Of a stretch of 39,441 bases of DNA, positions 29,739 to 37,317 are shown piece after piece. The stretch is from a virus: IMG/VR virus record IMGVR_UViG_3300032893_000151, positions 1-39,441 of that record, one strand, 5' to 3'. Made by a program: the position numbers and the translations under genes. How positions within the stretch are numbered: the stretch's first letter is position 1; each line of letters begins with the position of its first letter. The notes under the pieces were generated by a model, which was given only the letters and a program-made list of their open reading frames with translations, did no database searches and was not told the origin of the DNA.

Positions 29739-29930
29739 GGAGCACAGCCTCGCGAATGGCGCTTAAAACACGCTGGTCTTGGATCGCGAGGGCCGTGTCC
29801 TTGCGGGGGCGCCTCTAGGCTCGGGAGCCCGACCTGGGCGGTGCTTTGCACCCGTCAGCGGGGGGAAGGTCCTTCCCGTGTCCGCATCCGTGAGCGGACC
29901 CTAGCGGGGTCCGCTGGCACATTCAAGGGG
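29739..29930. other. Structured leader upstream of the major capsid gene
   Basis: About 190 bp without a gene, unusual in an otherwise overlapping operon. It holds consecutive hairpins: agcggaccc/tagcg/gggtccgct (29893-29915, 9-bp stem), gggaag/gtc/cttccc (29863-29877) and ggtgc/ttt/gcacc (29840-29852), plus a weaker ggct...agcc near 29818-29829. None ends in a T-tract. It may tune capsid expression, RNA stability or processing. Confidence 0.55.
29893..29915. terminator. Hairpin with 9-bp perfect stem
   Basis: agcggaccc and gggtccgct flank the 5-base loop tagcg. It follows the end of the small zinc-type gene (stop 29931) in the direction of late transcription. No U-tract follows on either strand, so it may be a partial terminator or an RNA processing/stability element. 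Confidence 0.4.
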
Positions 29931-30161
29931 TCAGGCGGCGCGGGCCGCGCGGCGCTGTAGGGAAGCTGAAAAGCATCTTATGCGCCGCCGCCCGCAGTCG
30001 CGGTTGCTTTCCGATGCGGCGTGACTCACGACTAAAACGCCGTCCGCCTCGGTGGCGGCTACCACGCGAACACGGGGATATTCCTGGCACTCCTCGCCAC
30101 ACCGCTCGCAGCGCTCTCCGTCGAGCGGACAGAGGATGCGCCGCGGCGGTGTCTCGCTCAC
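29931..30161 (-). CDS. Cys-rich small protein (76 aa)
   Basis: A 76-residue protein with CPLDGERCERCGEEC (residues 11-25), four Cys suited to a zinc site, then strands (RVRVVAATEADGVLVVSHAA) and a basic tail. The GTG at 30161 overlaps the previous stop (GTGA) and is preferred over long readings that run through earlier genes in another frame. It precedes the structured capsid leader. Unknown function. Confidence 0.65.
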   Translation of the reverse strand: MSETPPRRILCPLDGERCERCGEECQEYPRVRVVAATEADGVLVVSHAASESNRDCGRRRIRCFSASLQRRAARAA

Positions 30162-30457
30162 GTGGCGCGCGCCGCGCGCTCGAGCTGCTCGGTGCGCGCG
30201 GCCTGACCCTTCTGGTAGGGCATCCACTCGGCGAACGCGCCTTGGTAGCCCTGCCGCCAGGTGTCGAACTCCGGGTCGTCCTGCTTGAGCGGTACCTCGT
30301 GCAGGTTGAAGGGGTGGCCGTTCGCGTTCCAGCCGACCACGTTGATGTAGCTCGGGCCGCGCACGAAGGTGATGAGCGCCACCTCCGGCTGCGCGCGCGA
30401 GATGGCGCCGGGGCGGTCCCGGATCCACACGACGCGCCCCACGGTCGGCTCGATCAC
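30158..30457 (-). CDS. Hypothetical protein between scaffold and capsid (99 aa)
   Basis: A 99-residue protein with an N-terminal beta part (TVGRVVWIRDRPGAISRAQP, then VALITFVRGPSYINVVGWNA) and a helical C-terminus (DTWRQGYQGAFAEWMPYQ). The GTG start overlaps the preceding stop (GTGA). Small proteins with VGRVVWYRD..... and NVV..D patterns are frequent in phage genomes, often near structural genes, without assigned roles. Confidence 0.78.
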   Translation of the reverse strand: MIEPTVGRVVWIRDRPGAISRAQPEVALITFVRGPSYINVVGWNANGHPFNLHEVPLKQDDPEFDTWRQGYQGAFAEWMPYQKGQAARTEQLERAARAT

Positions 30458-30771
30458 GCGGTGCCGTCCGTCGGAAGCGCGCCCTGCGGAAGCTCGGCCC
30501 CGGCCGTTGCCGGCTCCGCACTCTCGGGGGGCGAAGGCGCGGCTGTGAGCGGCACGGCAGCGGCCGGGGGCGGAGCGACAGGAGTCGGTCTCGCGACCGA
30601 TGGGACGGCCGCCACGTCATACCATTGGCCGGGCCTGAAGTTGGCCGCCGCGATATCGTTGCCGAGTAGCAGACGGAGGAGGTGCTGCCCGAACGGACCA
30701 CCCGCGGCCAGATCGACTTGGGTGTGGCCCTCCACGCGCGTCAGGCCGTTGCAGTAGAGGCGGACTATCAT
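30454..30771 (-). CDS. Hypothetical protein with Pro/Ala-rich tail (105 aa)
   Basis: A 105-residue protein. The first ~55 residues look folded (MIVRLYCNGLTRVEGHTQVD); the rest is Pro/Ala/Glu-rich and likely disordered (PTPVAPPPAAAVPLTAAPSP). It follows the scaffold gene with a GGGAG site before its ATG. It may be a scaffold or capsid accessory, by position. Confidence 0.75.
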   Translation of the reverse strand: MIVRLYCNGLTRVEGHTQVDLAAGGPFGQHLLRLLLGNDIAAANFRPGQWYDVAAVPSVARPTPVAPPPAAAVPLTAAPSPPESAEPATAGAELPQGALPTDGTA

Positions 30772-30786
30772 GGTGGCTCCCGTCGG

Positions 30787-31788
30787 TTAGTTGAGGCCTG
30801 GCGGCGGCGCCATGCCCTTCGCGATGATCTCGCCGAGCTGCTGGACCTCCTTCGAGAAGGTCTCGTTCCAGTCCCGGTCGCTGATCTGGTTCGAGGCGCG
30901 CATGGCCATGATCTCATTCACGCGCGCCTGCGCCTGCGCGGCGCCGCCCTCGAAGCCCCCGCGGGGGTTGCCGCCGTCGTTCCCGTGGCTGCGCGCCTCG
31001 GTGTTGCCGGCGCCGATCTTCCACATGGCGGTGAGGAAGTTGCCGGTCCCCATCATGCCCTCGAGGAGCCGGCGCTGCGTCTCGGGGAAGTCGCCCTGGA
31101 CGCCGGCCTGCTGCGCGAGCCACTTCATGCCGCGGTCGGCGAGCGCCATGCGCTCCTGGTAGTTCGATCCCCACTCACGCTCGAGCTCGCGCAGCGCGAG
31201 CGTGCTCTGCTGGTCCTCCTGCGCGCGGTTCTCGGCCTCGAGGCGCTGCAGCGCTCGCTCGTAGCCCGCAGCGAGCCGCGGCGCCATGGCGGCCGGCACA
31301 TCGGCCGCCAGCATCTCCTCCGCCATGTACTGACGGAAGTTCGGGTAAGGGTTGTTCGGGATGTCCGGGAGCTCGTACTTGTCGGGCGTCTCGGGCACAC
31401 CGGTCAGCGTGCGCCACGCGGTGCGCGCCTGCTCGTCGATCACCGGCTGATTGGTTTTCGGGTCGAGGACCGGCTGCTGCGTCTTGGGGTCGAGCTTTGG
31501 GCCCGGGTAGCCCTTGCCCTGGCGCAGCGTGGCTGCTTCGCGCTCGAGGTCACGCGCCGTGCGCGCAAGGGTGAAGGTGTCGGGGTAGTTCTTGTTCGCC
31601 GCCCAGTCCCGGATCTCCTTCTGCTCGGGCTTGTCCCACGCGCTGAAGAACGGCTGATTGGCGGCGCCGGCACCCGGCGGGGTGCCGACGGCTGCACCAG
31701 GTGGAGTGCCAGCCGCGCCACCCGGCGACGGAGGCGTGCCAGCCGTACCTGCGGCATCTGCCATGGCCTTACCGGCGGGTGTTGACAT
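30787..31788 (-). CDS. Scaffolding / capsid assembly protein
   Basis: A 333-residue protein with a Pro/Gly/Ala-rich disordered N-terminus (to about 42). Then follow DWAANKNYPDTFTLARTARD and LEREAATLRQGKG, the TGVPETPDKYELPD motif (about 129-142), a long helical body and an acidic-basic C-terminal helix (SKEVQQLGEIIAKGM). The TG.P..P..Y.... segment recurs in podoviral scaffold proteins. It lies upstream of the capsid gene, as expected. GGAGAGAGAG precedes the ATG. It would guide procapsid assembly and leave before or during packaging. Confidence 0.85.
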   Translation of the reverse strand: MSTPAGKAMADAAGTAGTPPSPGGAAGTPPGAAVGTPPGAGAANQPFFSAWDKPEQKEIRDWAANKNYPDTFTLARTARDLEREAATLRQGKGYPGPKLDPKTQQPVLDPKTNQPVIDEQARTAWRTLTGVPETPDKYELPDIPNNPYPNFRQYMAEEMLAADVPAAMAPRLAAGYERALQRLEAENRAQEDQQSTLALRELEREWGSNYQERMALADRGMKWLAQQAGVQGDFPETQRRLLEGMMGTGNFLTAMWKIGAGNTEARSHGNDGGNPRGGFEGGAAQAQARVNEIMAMRASNQISDRDWNETFSKEVQQLGEIIAKGMAPPPGLN

Positions 31789-32089
31789 CGCTCTCTCTCC
31801 ATTCGATGGCGTCGTGGATCGCCTGCATCATCTCGCGCCGGCCCTCGGCGATGCCGGTGCGGTAGATGTCCGTGTGTCCGTTCGAGTCGAGCGCGAGGAC
31901 GGGCTTGCCCCAGTGCGCGAACTTCTCGAGGTGCTCCAGCATAACGCTCCCCATCGGCGTGCGCTTATCCGGCGGCCCAAAAGTCGCGAGGAAGTAGTCG
32001 CGCAGCGTGCGCCGCTGGTTGAGGCGTGCCGCATCATCGACGGCGTTTAACTCCTCGTCGGTGAGGCCCGGTCGGCGAAGATCAGCCAC
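31769..32089 (-). CDS. Bbp19-like virion-region protein (106 aa)
   Basis: A 106-residue protein (RRTLRDYFLATFGPPDKRTP, VMLEHLEKFAHWGKPVLALD, TDIYRTGIAEGRREMMQAI). The order LF.T..G..VL..L......F......D......EG.R resembles the Bbp19 family near podoviral scaffold and capsid genes. The start is GTG with only a weak ribosome site; the end overlaps the scaffold start by about 20 nt. Its exact role is unknown. Confidence 0.78.
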   Translation of the reverse strand: MADLRRPGLTDEELNAVDDAARLNQRRTLRDYFLATFGPPDKRTPMGSVMLEHLEKFAHWGKPVLALDSNGHTDIYRTGIAEGRREMMQAIHDAIEWRESDVNTRR

Positions 32090-32277
32090 AAGGATCGCCC
32101 ACGGCTACCGCTAGCAGGCAGCGACTCGTGCCGGCCATGGAGCTCGCGCCTCTGGTTGGCATGGGTCACGGACGGGGCGAATTTCTTGCATACGTTGAAC
32201 CCGGAGCCGGCGACAGTCCCTAGCCGGAGGAGCACTCGTTTTGCCACACCGAACGCCGCCGGCCCCAGGAGCGGGAG

Positions 32278-32307
32278 AGCCTAACCGTAAACCGCAGCGG
32301 TTGGCAA
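32278..32307 (-). promoter_or_regulatory. Candidate secondary late promoter with palindrome
   Basis: On the minus strand, TTGCCA (32307-32302, five of six) is followed 18 bp later by TAGGCT (32283-32278, three of six). The spacer holds AACCGC-A-GCGGTT (32290-32302). The -10 is weak, so the promoter call depends on the position and on the shared palindrome. Confidence 0.3.
32290..32302. promoter_or_regulatory. Palindrome AACCGC-A-GCGGTT (second copy of 11-bp core)
   Basis: The core ACCGCWGCGGT (32291-32301) is the reverse complement of the core at 5358-5368 in front of the helix-turn-helix regulator gene. I found no third exact copy by eye. A shared binding site for that regulator is a reasonable hypothesis. 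Confidence 0.45.
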
Positions 32308-32310
32308 CCT

Positions 32311-35244
32311 TCAGAGGAGCCCGAGCATCAGGAGGATGGCGGTGAGCTCCTCCTCGCGCGTGTCGGGCTGCGACGTGAGCGTCACCTTCACCGTCGGCGT
32401 GCGGCGGAGATTCGGCGGCGCACCGGGATAGTCCTGGTGATCCGGTGGCAGGGAGGTCATGAACGGGCTGGGCACCGGCGGCCCCTGGGGCATCGGACCC
32501 GTCAGGCGCTCGTGGCCCAGCCCCTCGCCCATGCGGCGCTCGGGGATGTAACCAGGCACGCCGCCAGACGGCGCGCTCGGCACCGGCGCAGGCGGTGCCG
32601 GGTTTACCGCGGCGAGCGTGCCCGCGGTGAACGTGGCGGCGGCGCCCGTCAGCGCCACGGTGACGGTGCCACCGCCCGCGTTGTAGGTGACCGTTCCGCT
32701 CGTGAAGGTCGCGCTCTGCCCCGTGACCGGCACGCGCGAGCTGGGCGCCAGGAGCCCGGTGGTAAGACCTGCGCGCGTGCCGAGGAGGGCGAGCGAGAGA
32801 CCGGGGACGACCTGCCCCGTCGCGTAGGTGGCGCGCACGCCGGTCAGCGGGAGCTTGAGGGACGCGAGGAGAGAGCCCGGCGTGAAGGTCGCGCGCTGGC
32901 CGGTGAGCGCAACGGTGGAGCTCGTCGTCGCGGTCATCGTGCCGGCGGTGAAGGTGGCGCGCTGGCCGGTGAGCTGCTCGAAGTCCTTCTCGGCAAAGAC
33001 GCCCGCGGTGCTCGTGATCGAGGCACCCGTGAGCGCATCCGCGTGCTTCGCGCCGAGCGTCCCAGCGTGAGAGGTGACTGCGGAGCCTGCGAGCGCCGCG
33101 GTGTTCTTGGGCACCAGCGTGCCGGCGCTGAACGTCGCGCGCTGCCCGGTGAGCGCTGCGGTGACCGTGGTGCTGACCGGCGCGCCCGCCCAGCGGCGCG
33201 AGGCGAACGTGCGGCGCGGCCCACGGCGCCCGGGAGGAGGCGACGGCGGCGACCATCCCACCGCGCTCGCCGCGCGGAACAGGATCGCGCCGCCGCTGGT
33301 CGAGGTGCTGTTGGTGATCGTGAACTGCGCCGTGATCGTGCCGGCGGTGATGTTGTGGAAGATTCCGCCGAGGTCGGCGTTCTCCATCGTGTCGAAGTCG
33401 GTTTCGCCGGCGTAAGTGAACAGCGTAAATACGCCGCCCGTCGGCAGCGTCATCGCGGTTCCGGGTCCCTGGCCTAAGCCGACGTTCCAGACACAGAGGC
33501 CGCTCGTGTTGAGCGTCGAGGCCACGGGCGGCGGGGACATCACGAAGCTGGGCGCCGTGACCGACTGGTTGCTGACGACGAAGGAATCGTAGGGGGTGGC
33601 GAGCGCACCCACGATGTCCATGTAGCGCCAGGAGAGTTGCGAACTGCCGCCGTTCGCCGAGATGTAGACGATCAGGTTGCTGTTCGCCTGCGCGCCGCTC
33701 GTCTGATCGAGGAACCAGAATCCCGCTGCGTGCGCGGTGTTATTCCAGGTGTGGCCCTCGCTGTCCGTCACCGTGACGGTCGCTCCGTCGATGTTCGGGT
33801 CGTCCGACATCAAGAGCCGCAGATTCCCCGAGGACGGAACCTGCAGCGCGTAGGTGGCGTTGGTCGGGAATCCGCCGGTCGAGAAGTGCAGGTGCGTCCG
33901 GACCTGCGGGTGCGCCTGAATCTGCGCTGACGGTGTCGTGCCAGCGCCCGGGCTCAGCGTCAGAGCGAGCGCGAGCGTGTTCCACTGGTCCGTGTCCCCG
34001 ACCGCCGTGCAGCTGGGGTTGATCGCCGCACTCGTCGTCTGCACGAACATCGCGGTCGCCTTCGGCGTGGCGTCGGTAGCGAGGTCCGAAATATCCGACT
34101 CGAGCAGCGTGAACGTGCTCGGAACGAAAATGTTCGCCTGCGGCGCCGAGGCACCCCCGGCGTTGTTGGCCTTCGCAGCGTGCAGCAGGATGATGTTGCC
34201 GCCGTTCGCGTTGTTGTTCCCGGGCGTGAAGCTGCCGGCCGCGAGGTTCGGCCCGTTCGCGAAAGCGCTGCTCGAGCTGCCGTTCGTCGGGCTCGAGGTC
34301 GAGATCCCGTAGAACTCGTAGAGTTCGATGTAGATGCCGGCGATCGCCGAGCTCGTCGCAATGGTGAGCTTGTTCGGTTGCGCGCTTCCTTTCGCGTTGC
34401 CGAGCACGAAGTAGTAGGTGTCGCAGTTTCCGGCGCCGGCGTTCGCATGCACCGCCGGGGTCGCTGACCAGACGTTGCCGTCAGAGTCGGTGCCAATCGT
34501 CGGCGTCGTGCCGTTCGGCAGCGTCATGGCAACGACGTAGCAGTTGCCAGGTCCGCTCGGATACAGGTATGGCGCGTTGAAGCTATTGCTCGTCAGGCCG
34601 CTCGATGGCTTGAGAACGTGGCCGACCTGCGCCTGGTAGAGGTTCGACTGGCTCCCAAGCGGCGCGAGCATGACCTCGACGACGCAGGAGACGCTGTTCC
34701 CAGCGGTCCCCGTGGTCGTCGCGTTGGTCGAAGCCCAAGTGGTGACGCCGCCGTTGGTGTCGTGGCCGGCCGCCGCCGCAGCAGCGCCCGTGATCGAGGA
34801 CTCGTTCGTCATCCCCGAGGGCGCGGTGGCGATCGTCTCCGTGGTGTTATTGACGCCGCCGAAGCCGACCACCCAGGAGTTGCCGCTGGTATCCGCCAGC
34901 GTGATCGCCGGGTAGTTGACCGTGTTGGTCGTGGAGGCCGAGGAAGCGAACGCTGCCGGGAGCGGCGTCCCTACGCTTGCGCGGTAGACGTGGCATACCA
35001 TCTCGGTCGCGTTCGTCCACGTACCGCTCGCGTCCGAGGTGCTGGTCGCGATCTTGTAACCGACGCGGGCGCTGCAGCTCGTGCCCGCCTTGGTCAGAAT
35101 CGACTTGTAGCCGTTCGGCAGCGTCGGCGCGGTAGTCGAGCCGCTGCGATACGCGAAGATGAGGATGAGGTCGCCGGCCAGGTGCGCCGGCGGCGTGACG
35201 GTCGTGGCACTGGCGGTGGCTACGCCAACGCGCGAGAGTGCCAA
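32311..35244 (-). CDS. Large repeat-rich virion protein (977 aa)
   Basis: A 977-residue, Ser/Thr/Gly/Ala-rich protein. It seems to start with three related beta-sandwich-like domains (about 1-205, 206-430 and 430-660), each with ..GN..V.......P..... and DS.GN.W-type motifs (DTSGNSWVVGFGG; DSDGNVWSATPA; DSEGHTWNNTAH). A basic/Pro linker follows, then nine ~20-residue repeats (693-881) and a proline-rich C-terminus. The start is TTG at 35244, with a strong AAGGAGG 4 nt upstream. Among head genes, it may be a capsid fibre or other surface-display protein; that is inferred. Confidence 0.82.
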   Translation of the reverse strand: MALSRVGVATASATTVTPPAHLAGDLILIFAYRSGSTTAPTLPNGYKSILTKAGTSCSARVGYKIATSTSDASGTWTNATEMVCHVYRASVGTPLPAAFASSASTTNTVNYPAITLADTSGNSWVVGFGGVNNTTETIATAPSGMTNESSITGAAAAAAGHDTNGGVTTWASTNATTTGTAGNSVSCVVEVMLAPLGSQSNLYQAQVGHVLKPSSGLTSNSFNAPYLYPSGPGNCYVVAMTLPNGTTPTIGTDSDGNVWSATPAVHANAGAGNCDTYYFVLGNAKGSAQPNKLTIATSSAIAGIYIELYEFYGISTSSPTNGSSSSAFANGPNLAAGSFTPGNNNANGGNIILLHAAKANNAGGASAPQANIFVPSTFTLLESDISDLATDATPKATAMFVQTTSAAINPSCTAVGDTDQWNTLALALTLSPGAGTTPSAQIQAHPQVRTHLHFSTGGFPTNATYALQVPSSGNLRLLMSDDPNIDGATVTVTDSEGHTWNNTAHAAGFWFLDQTSGAQANSNLIVYISANGGSSQLSWRYMDIVGALATPYDSFVVSNQSVTAPSFVMSPPPVASTLNTSGLCVWNVGLGQGPGTAMTLPTGGVFTLFTYAGETDFDTMENADLGGIFHNITAGTITAQFTITNSTSTSGGAILFRAASAVGWSPPSPPPGRRGPRRTFASRRWAGAPVSTTVTAALTGQRATFSAGTLVPKNTAALAGSAVTSHAGTLGAKHADALTGASITSTAGVFAEKDFEQLTGQRATFTAGTMTATTSSTVALTGQRATFTPGSLLASLKLPLTGVRATYATGQVVPGLSLALLGTRAGLTTGLLAPSSRVPVTGQSATFTSGTVTYNAGGGTVTVALTGAAATFTAGTLAAVNPAPPAPVPSAPSGGVPGYIPERRMGEGLGHERLTGPMPQGPPVPSPFMTSLPPDHQDYPGAPPNLRRTPTVKVTLTSQPDTREEELTAILLMLGLL
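32602..33168 (-). repeat. Nine tandem ~20-codon repeats (LTGxxATFTAGT type)
   Basis: Within the 977-residue protein, nine units of 20-23 residues follow the pattern -ALTGQxATFTAGTLxxx-. Examples are VALTGQRATFTPGSL, LPLTGVRATYATGQV and VALTGAAATFTAGTL. Units have diverged, so the DNA repeat is imperfect (about 60-nt period). Similar LTGQ..T...GT repeats recur in other phage virion proteins. Confidence 0.85.
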
Positions 35245-35253
35245 GGGCCCTCC

Positions 35254-35856
35254 TTACGGCGCGACGTTACCCCAGCTCGCGACGCGGTAACGGCGCAACT
35301 GGATCGTGTTCGAGGCGCTGGACGTGCCGGAGGTCACCTGGAAATCGAGGGTCTGCGCGACAGTCGAGTCGAAGCCCGTCCCGGCCGCCGGCGTCGCCTC
35401 GCTCCACATCGACTGGCCCATGCCGGCCGCATAGTTCGCCGCGGCGGTCGCGCCCGGAGGGCACACACCCCGCCCGACGACGATGCCCTCGCCCTCGAGC
35501 GTTGCGAGCGTGCCGTTGCCCACAGAGACGCAGCGGACGCCGAGGCGGATATTCCAGGGCTCCGTGGTGCCACCGCTCGTCGTCGTCTTGATGGTGCCGG
35601 AGACCACGGCGTTCACCGAGCCGACGCGCACCGTGAAGATCCACGTCTGACCGGAGGCCCAGCCGACGGCAAGACCGATATCGAAGTCGAGTTCCGCGCC
35701 GACGCGGAAGAACCCGGGCGGGAGCGTGATGAAGCCGGTGGAGGCGCCCGTCGCGGTCGCGGTGGTGAGGAGCGACTGCTGCGTCGTGAAGGAGGCGTAG
35801 GAGGTGCCGACTGCCGCGAGATCCGCGAGCAGACCACCGTATGAGCCTAAGTTCAT
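35254..35856 (-). CDS. Beta-rich structural protein (200 aa)
   Basis: A 200-residue protein starting MNLGSYGGLLADLAAVGTSY, then STGFITLPPGFFRVGAELDF, WIFTVRVGSVNAVVSGTIKT and TLDFQVTSGTSSASNTIQLR, the last typical of a jelly-roll C-terminal strand (W/F..S.S..I.L..Y). Probably a capsid-surface or head fibre protein, from fold style and its place before the 977-residue protein. A GGGGA site precedes its ATG. Confidence 0.8.
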   Translation of the reverse strand: MNLGSYGGLLADLAAVGTSYASFTTQQSLLTTATATGASTGFITLPPGFFRVGAELDFDIGLAVGWASGQTWIFTVRVGSVNAVVSGTIKTTTSGGTTEPWNIRLGVRCVSVGNGTLATLEGEGIVVGRGVCPPGATAAANYAAGMGQSMWSEATPAAGTGFDSTVAQTLDFQVTSGTSSASNTIQLRRYRVASWGNVAP

Positions 35857-35865
35857 GGCGTCCCC

Positions 35866-36339
35866 TTACGCGAGCTGGATCAGCGCGTGCGTCGCGTCGT
35901 TGGTCGGCATCGTGAGCGTGAAGGTGCCGGCGGTGATCGTCTGGCTGCCGAAGGTGTAGACGCCGATCGCGCGGTTGCTCTGCGTGCTGTTGTAGATCAG
36001 GCAGGTGTCGAACGCCGTGGTGAGGGTGACCGGCGGGCCCCACACGAGGGACGCCGAGGGCGTCCAGATACCCGTGGTGCCGCTGGTCGAGGGCGCCGTG
36101 GCGTTCGTGACTGACTGGCCGCCCGCGGTGTAGCCCGTGCCCGAGACCTCGCTCGTCGCGCTATAGGCCGTCGTGCCGGCGCCGAGCGACCCCGAGGCGA
36201 GGTAGAGTGCGGCAAAGAGCGTGTCCGTGGTCGGGGACGTGAGGCTGCCGCGAGAGACGATGGTGGTGCTCCCAAGCTGGTGCAGCCCCAGCATCACCTC
36301 GGACTTGAAGCTGCCGCAAATCGCCTGGCTGTTAGCCAT
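35866..36339 (-). CDS. Hypothetical structural protein (157 aa)
   Basis: A 157-residue protein beginning MANSQAICGSFKSEVMLGLH, followed by beta-rich Ser/Thr/Gly segments (TLFAALYLASGSLGAGTTAY, SASLVWGPPVTLTTAFDTCL, GSQTITAGTFTLTMP). Proteins with QAIC.SFK.E...G.H N-termini and LY.A.A.LG..TT.Y are widespread next to podoviral portal and capsid genes and are likely virion components. It overlaps the preceding gene by 8 nt. Confidence 0.82.
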   Translation of the reverse strand: MANSQAICGSFKSEVMLGLHQLGSTTIVSRGSLTSPTTDTLFAALYLASGSLGAGTTAYSATSEVSGTGYTAGGQSVTNATAPSTSGTTGIWTPSASLVWGPPVTLTTAFDTCLIYNSTQSNRAIGVYTFGSQTITAGTFTLTMPTNDATHALIQLA

Positions 36340-36541
36340 GGAATCTCCCCATCAGCGCCTCGATGCCGAGGCCCTTCTTGAGCGTGACGTGCGTCGAGCG
36401 ATGGACGGTCTTGCCGTGGAGGCGGTACTCCACCGTGACCGTGCGCTGGTTCTCGTTGTCGTCGACCAGGCGGAACGGGCCCTCGAGGCGCCGCTCGTCC
36501 ATCTCGTGAATCACCCCGTCGCCGAAATCCACGTGGATCAT
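36332..36541 (-). CDS. Small hypothetical protein (69 aa)
   Basis: A 69-residue protein starting MIHVDFGDGVIHEMDERRLE, with strand-rich RTVTVEYRLHGKTVHRST. It should form a small mostly beta fold. It lies 2 nt after the previous gene and overlaps the next by 8 nt. Unknown role in the portal-proximal cluster. Confidence 0.72.
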   Translation of the reverse strand: MIHVDFGDGVIHEMDERRLEGPFRLVDDNENQRTVTVEYRLHGKTVHRSTHVTLKKGLGIEALMGRFHG

Positions 36542-36543
36542 GC

Positions 36544-36897
36544 CTACCCCTCCCGCACGTTGATGGTGGCAGGTCCCGAGGGCAGTTGCACGGTCGCGGT
36601 GCGCGTCTTGGGACGACTCAGCGCCTCGACGAGCTCCGTGATGCGGTCGGCGAGCGCTTCCAGCTTCTCGATGACCTTGCGGTCCGTGTCGATGTCCTCG
36701 CGCTGCGCGGCAATCAGCCGCTCGAGGTCCACCTGGTGGCGCGCGTGCAGCGCCTCGACGGCGCCCTGGAGCATCGCGGCGAGCGTCTCGGGCTTGACGG
36801 CCTCGAGCTTGCGCTCGTGCTCATCCAGCCGGAAGTGCGCCTCCTCGTCGACGGGGCGGCCCTTACGCGGTTGCTGGAGTGACACCGAGGCCGGCAT
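36544..36897 (-). CDS. Coiled-coil protein (117 aa)
   Basis: A 117-residue charged helical protein with a coiled coil from about 20 to 90 (ARHQVDLERLIAAQREDIDT; RKVIEKLEALADRITELVEA), then a short beta tail (TATVQLPSGPATINVREG). The ATG shares one base with the upstream stop (TGATG). The architecture suits an oligomeric head-neck or assembly factor, but no family is known to me. Confidence 0.75.
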   Translation of the reverse strand: MPASVSLQQPRKGRPVDEEAHFRLDEHERKLEAVKPETLAAMLQGAVEALHARHQVDLERLIAAQREDIDTDRKVIEKLEALADRITELVEALSRPKTRTATVQLPSGPATINVREG

Positions 36898-37316
36898 CAG
36901 TAGCCTCCCGGCGTCGAGGGGAACGGGAACGGCCCGCGGCGCATCGGCGTGGTCAGCGTGTTCGATTGCGGCTGAACCGTGACCGTCCGGTCCATGGAGG
37001 CCGCGACCTCGACGCCGCCCACCACCGCGACGATCTTGATGTCGTAGGTGTGCGCGTCCGTGATGACCCCGACGGGCGGGAGGCTCTCCGGGCGGGCGGA
37101 TCCATTGCCCGCCGGCGCCGCGGCGCTCGCGTTGTAGCTCGCCGGCGAGAGGCCGGTGATGGTCGCCTGGCGCGCGGGCGCGGCGACGTTTTGATTGAGC
37201 ACGCCGTTCACGTAGACGTTATAGCTCGCCGGCGTGATGCCGGGGAAGGCCGGCCACGCGACCAGCACGGAGCCGTTCTGGCCGTCGTAGATGTCGATGG
37301 CACCGCAGGAGGGCAT
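36897..37316 (-). CDS. Fibronectin type III-like virion protein (139 aa)
   Basis: A 139-residue protein with FN3-like features: VLVAWPAFPGITPASYNVYV (about 17-36), a TITGLSPASYN core and an AHTYDIKIVAVVGGVEVA strand pair. Ig/FN3-like modules in phages often decorate the virion surface and may bind host glycans weakly. It starts one base after the portal stop and is preferred to longer readings in other frames. Role inferred. Confidence 0.78.
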   Translation of the reverse strand: MPSCGAIDIYDGQNGSVLVAWPAFPGITPASYNVYVNGVLNQNVAAPARQATITGLSPASYNASAAAPAGNGSARPESLPPVGVITDAHTYDIKIVAVVGGVEVAASMDRTVTVQPQSNTLTTPMRRGPFPFPSTPGGY

Positions 37317-37317
37317 C

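Larger units (their letters stand above)
32090..32310. other. Intergenic region upstream of the scaffold block
   Basis: About 220 bp with no convincing gene. A 66-codon minus frame (32047-32247) overlaps the Bbp19-like gene and has no family pattern. The region contains the palindrome at 32290-32302 and weak promoter-like hexamers beside it. Breaks in the overlapping gene order here suggest a secondary transcription start for scaffold and capsid genes. Confidence 0.5.

Noticed and set aside
32047-32247. 66-codon minus-strand frame before the Bbp19-like gene
   Set aside because: No family pattern, overlaps the better-supported gene by 43 nt in another frame, and has no good ribosome site. It could still be real.
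32602-33168. CRISPR array or diversity-generating repeat
   Set aside because: The repeats are in-frame coding, diverged, about 60 nt in period and have no spacer structure; no reverse transcriptase gene is present.
32111-33256. 381-codon minus-strand frame overlapping the 977-residue gene
   Set aside because: His/Arg/Ala-rich alternative frame of the tandem-repeat region; the repeats are coherent only in the 977-residue frame.
34618-35844. 408-codon open frame on the plus strand
   Set aside because: It is antisense to two well-supported virion genes and consists of Arg/Asp/Ala/Gly-rich sequence typical of a frame shadow in high-GC DNA.
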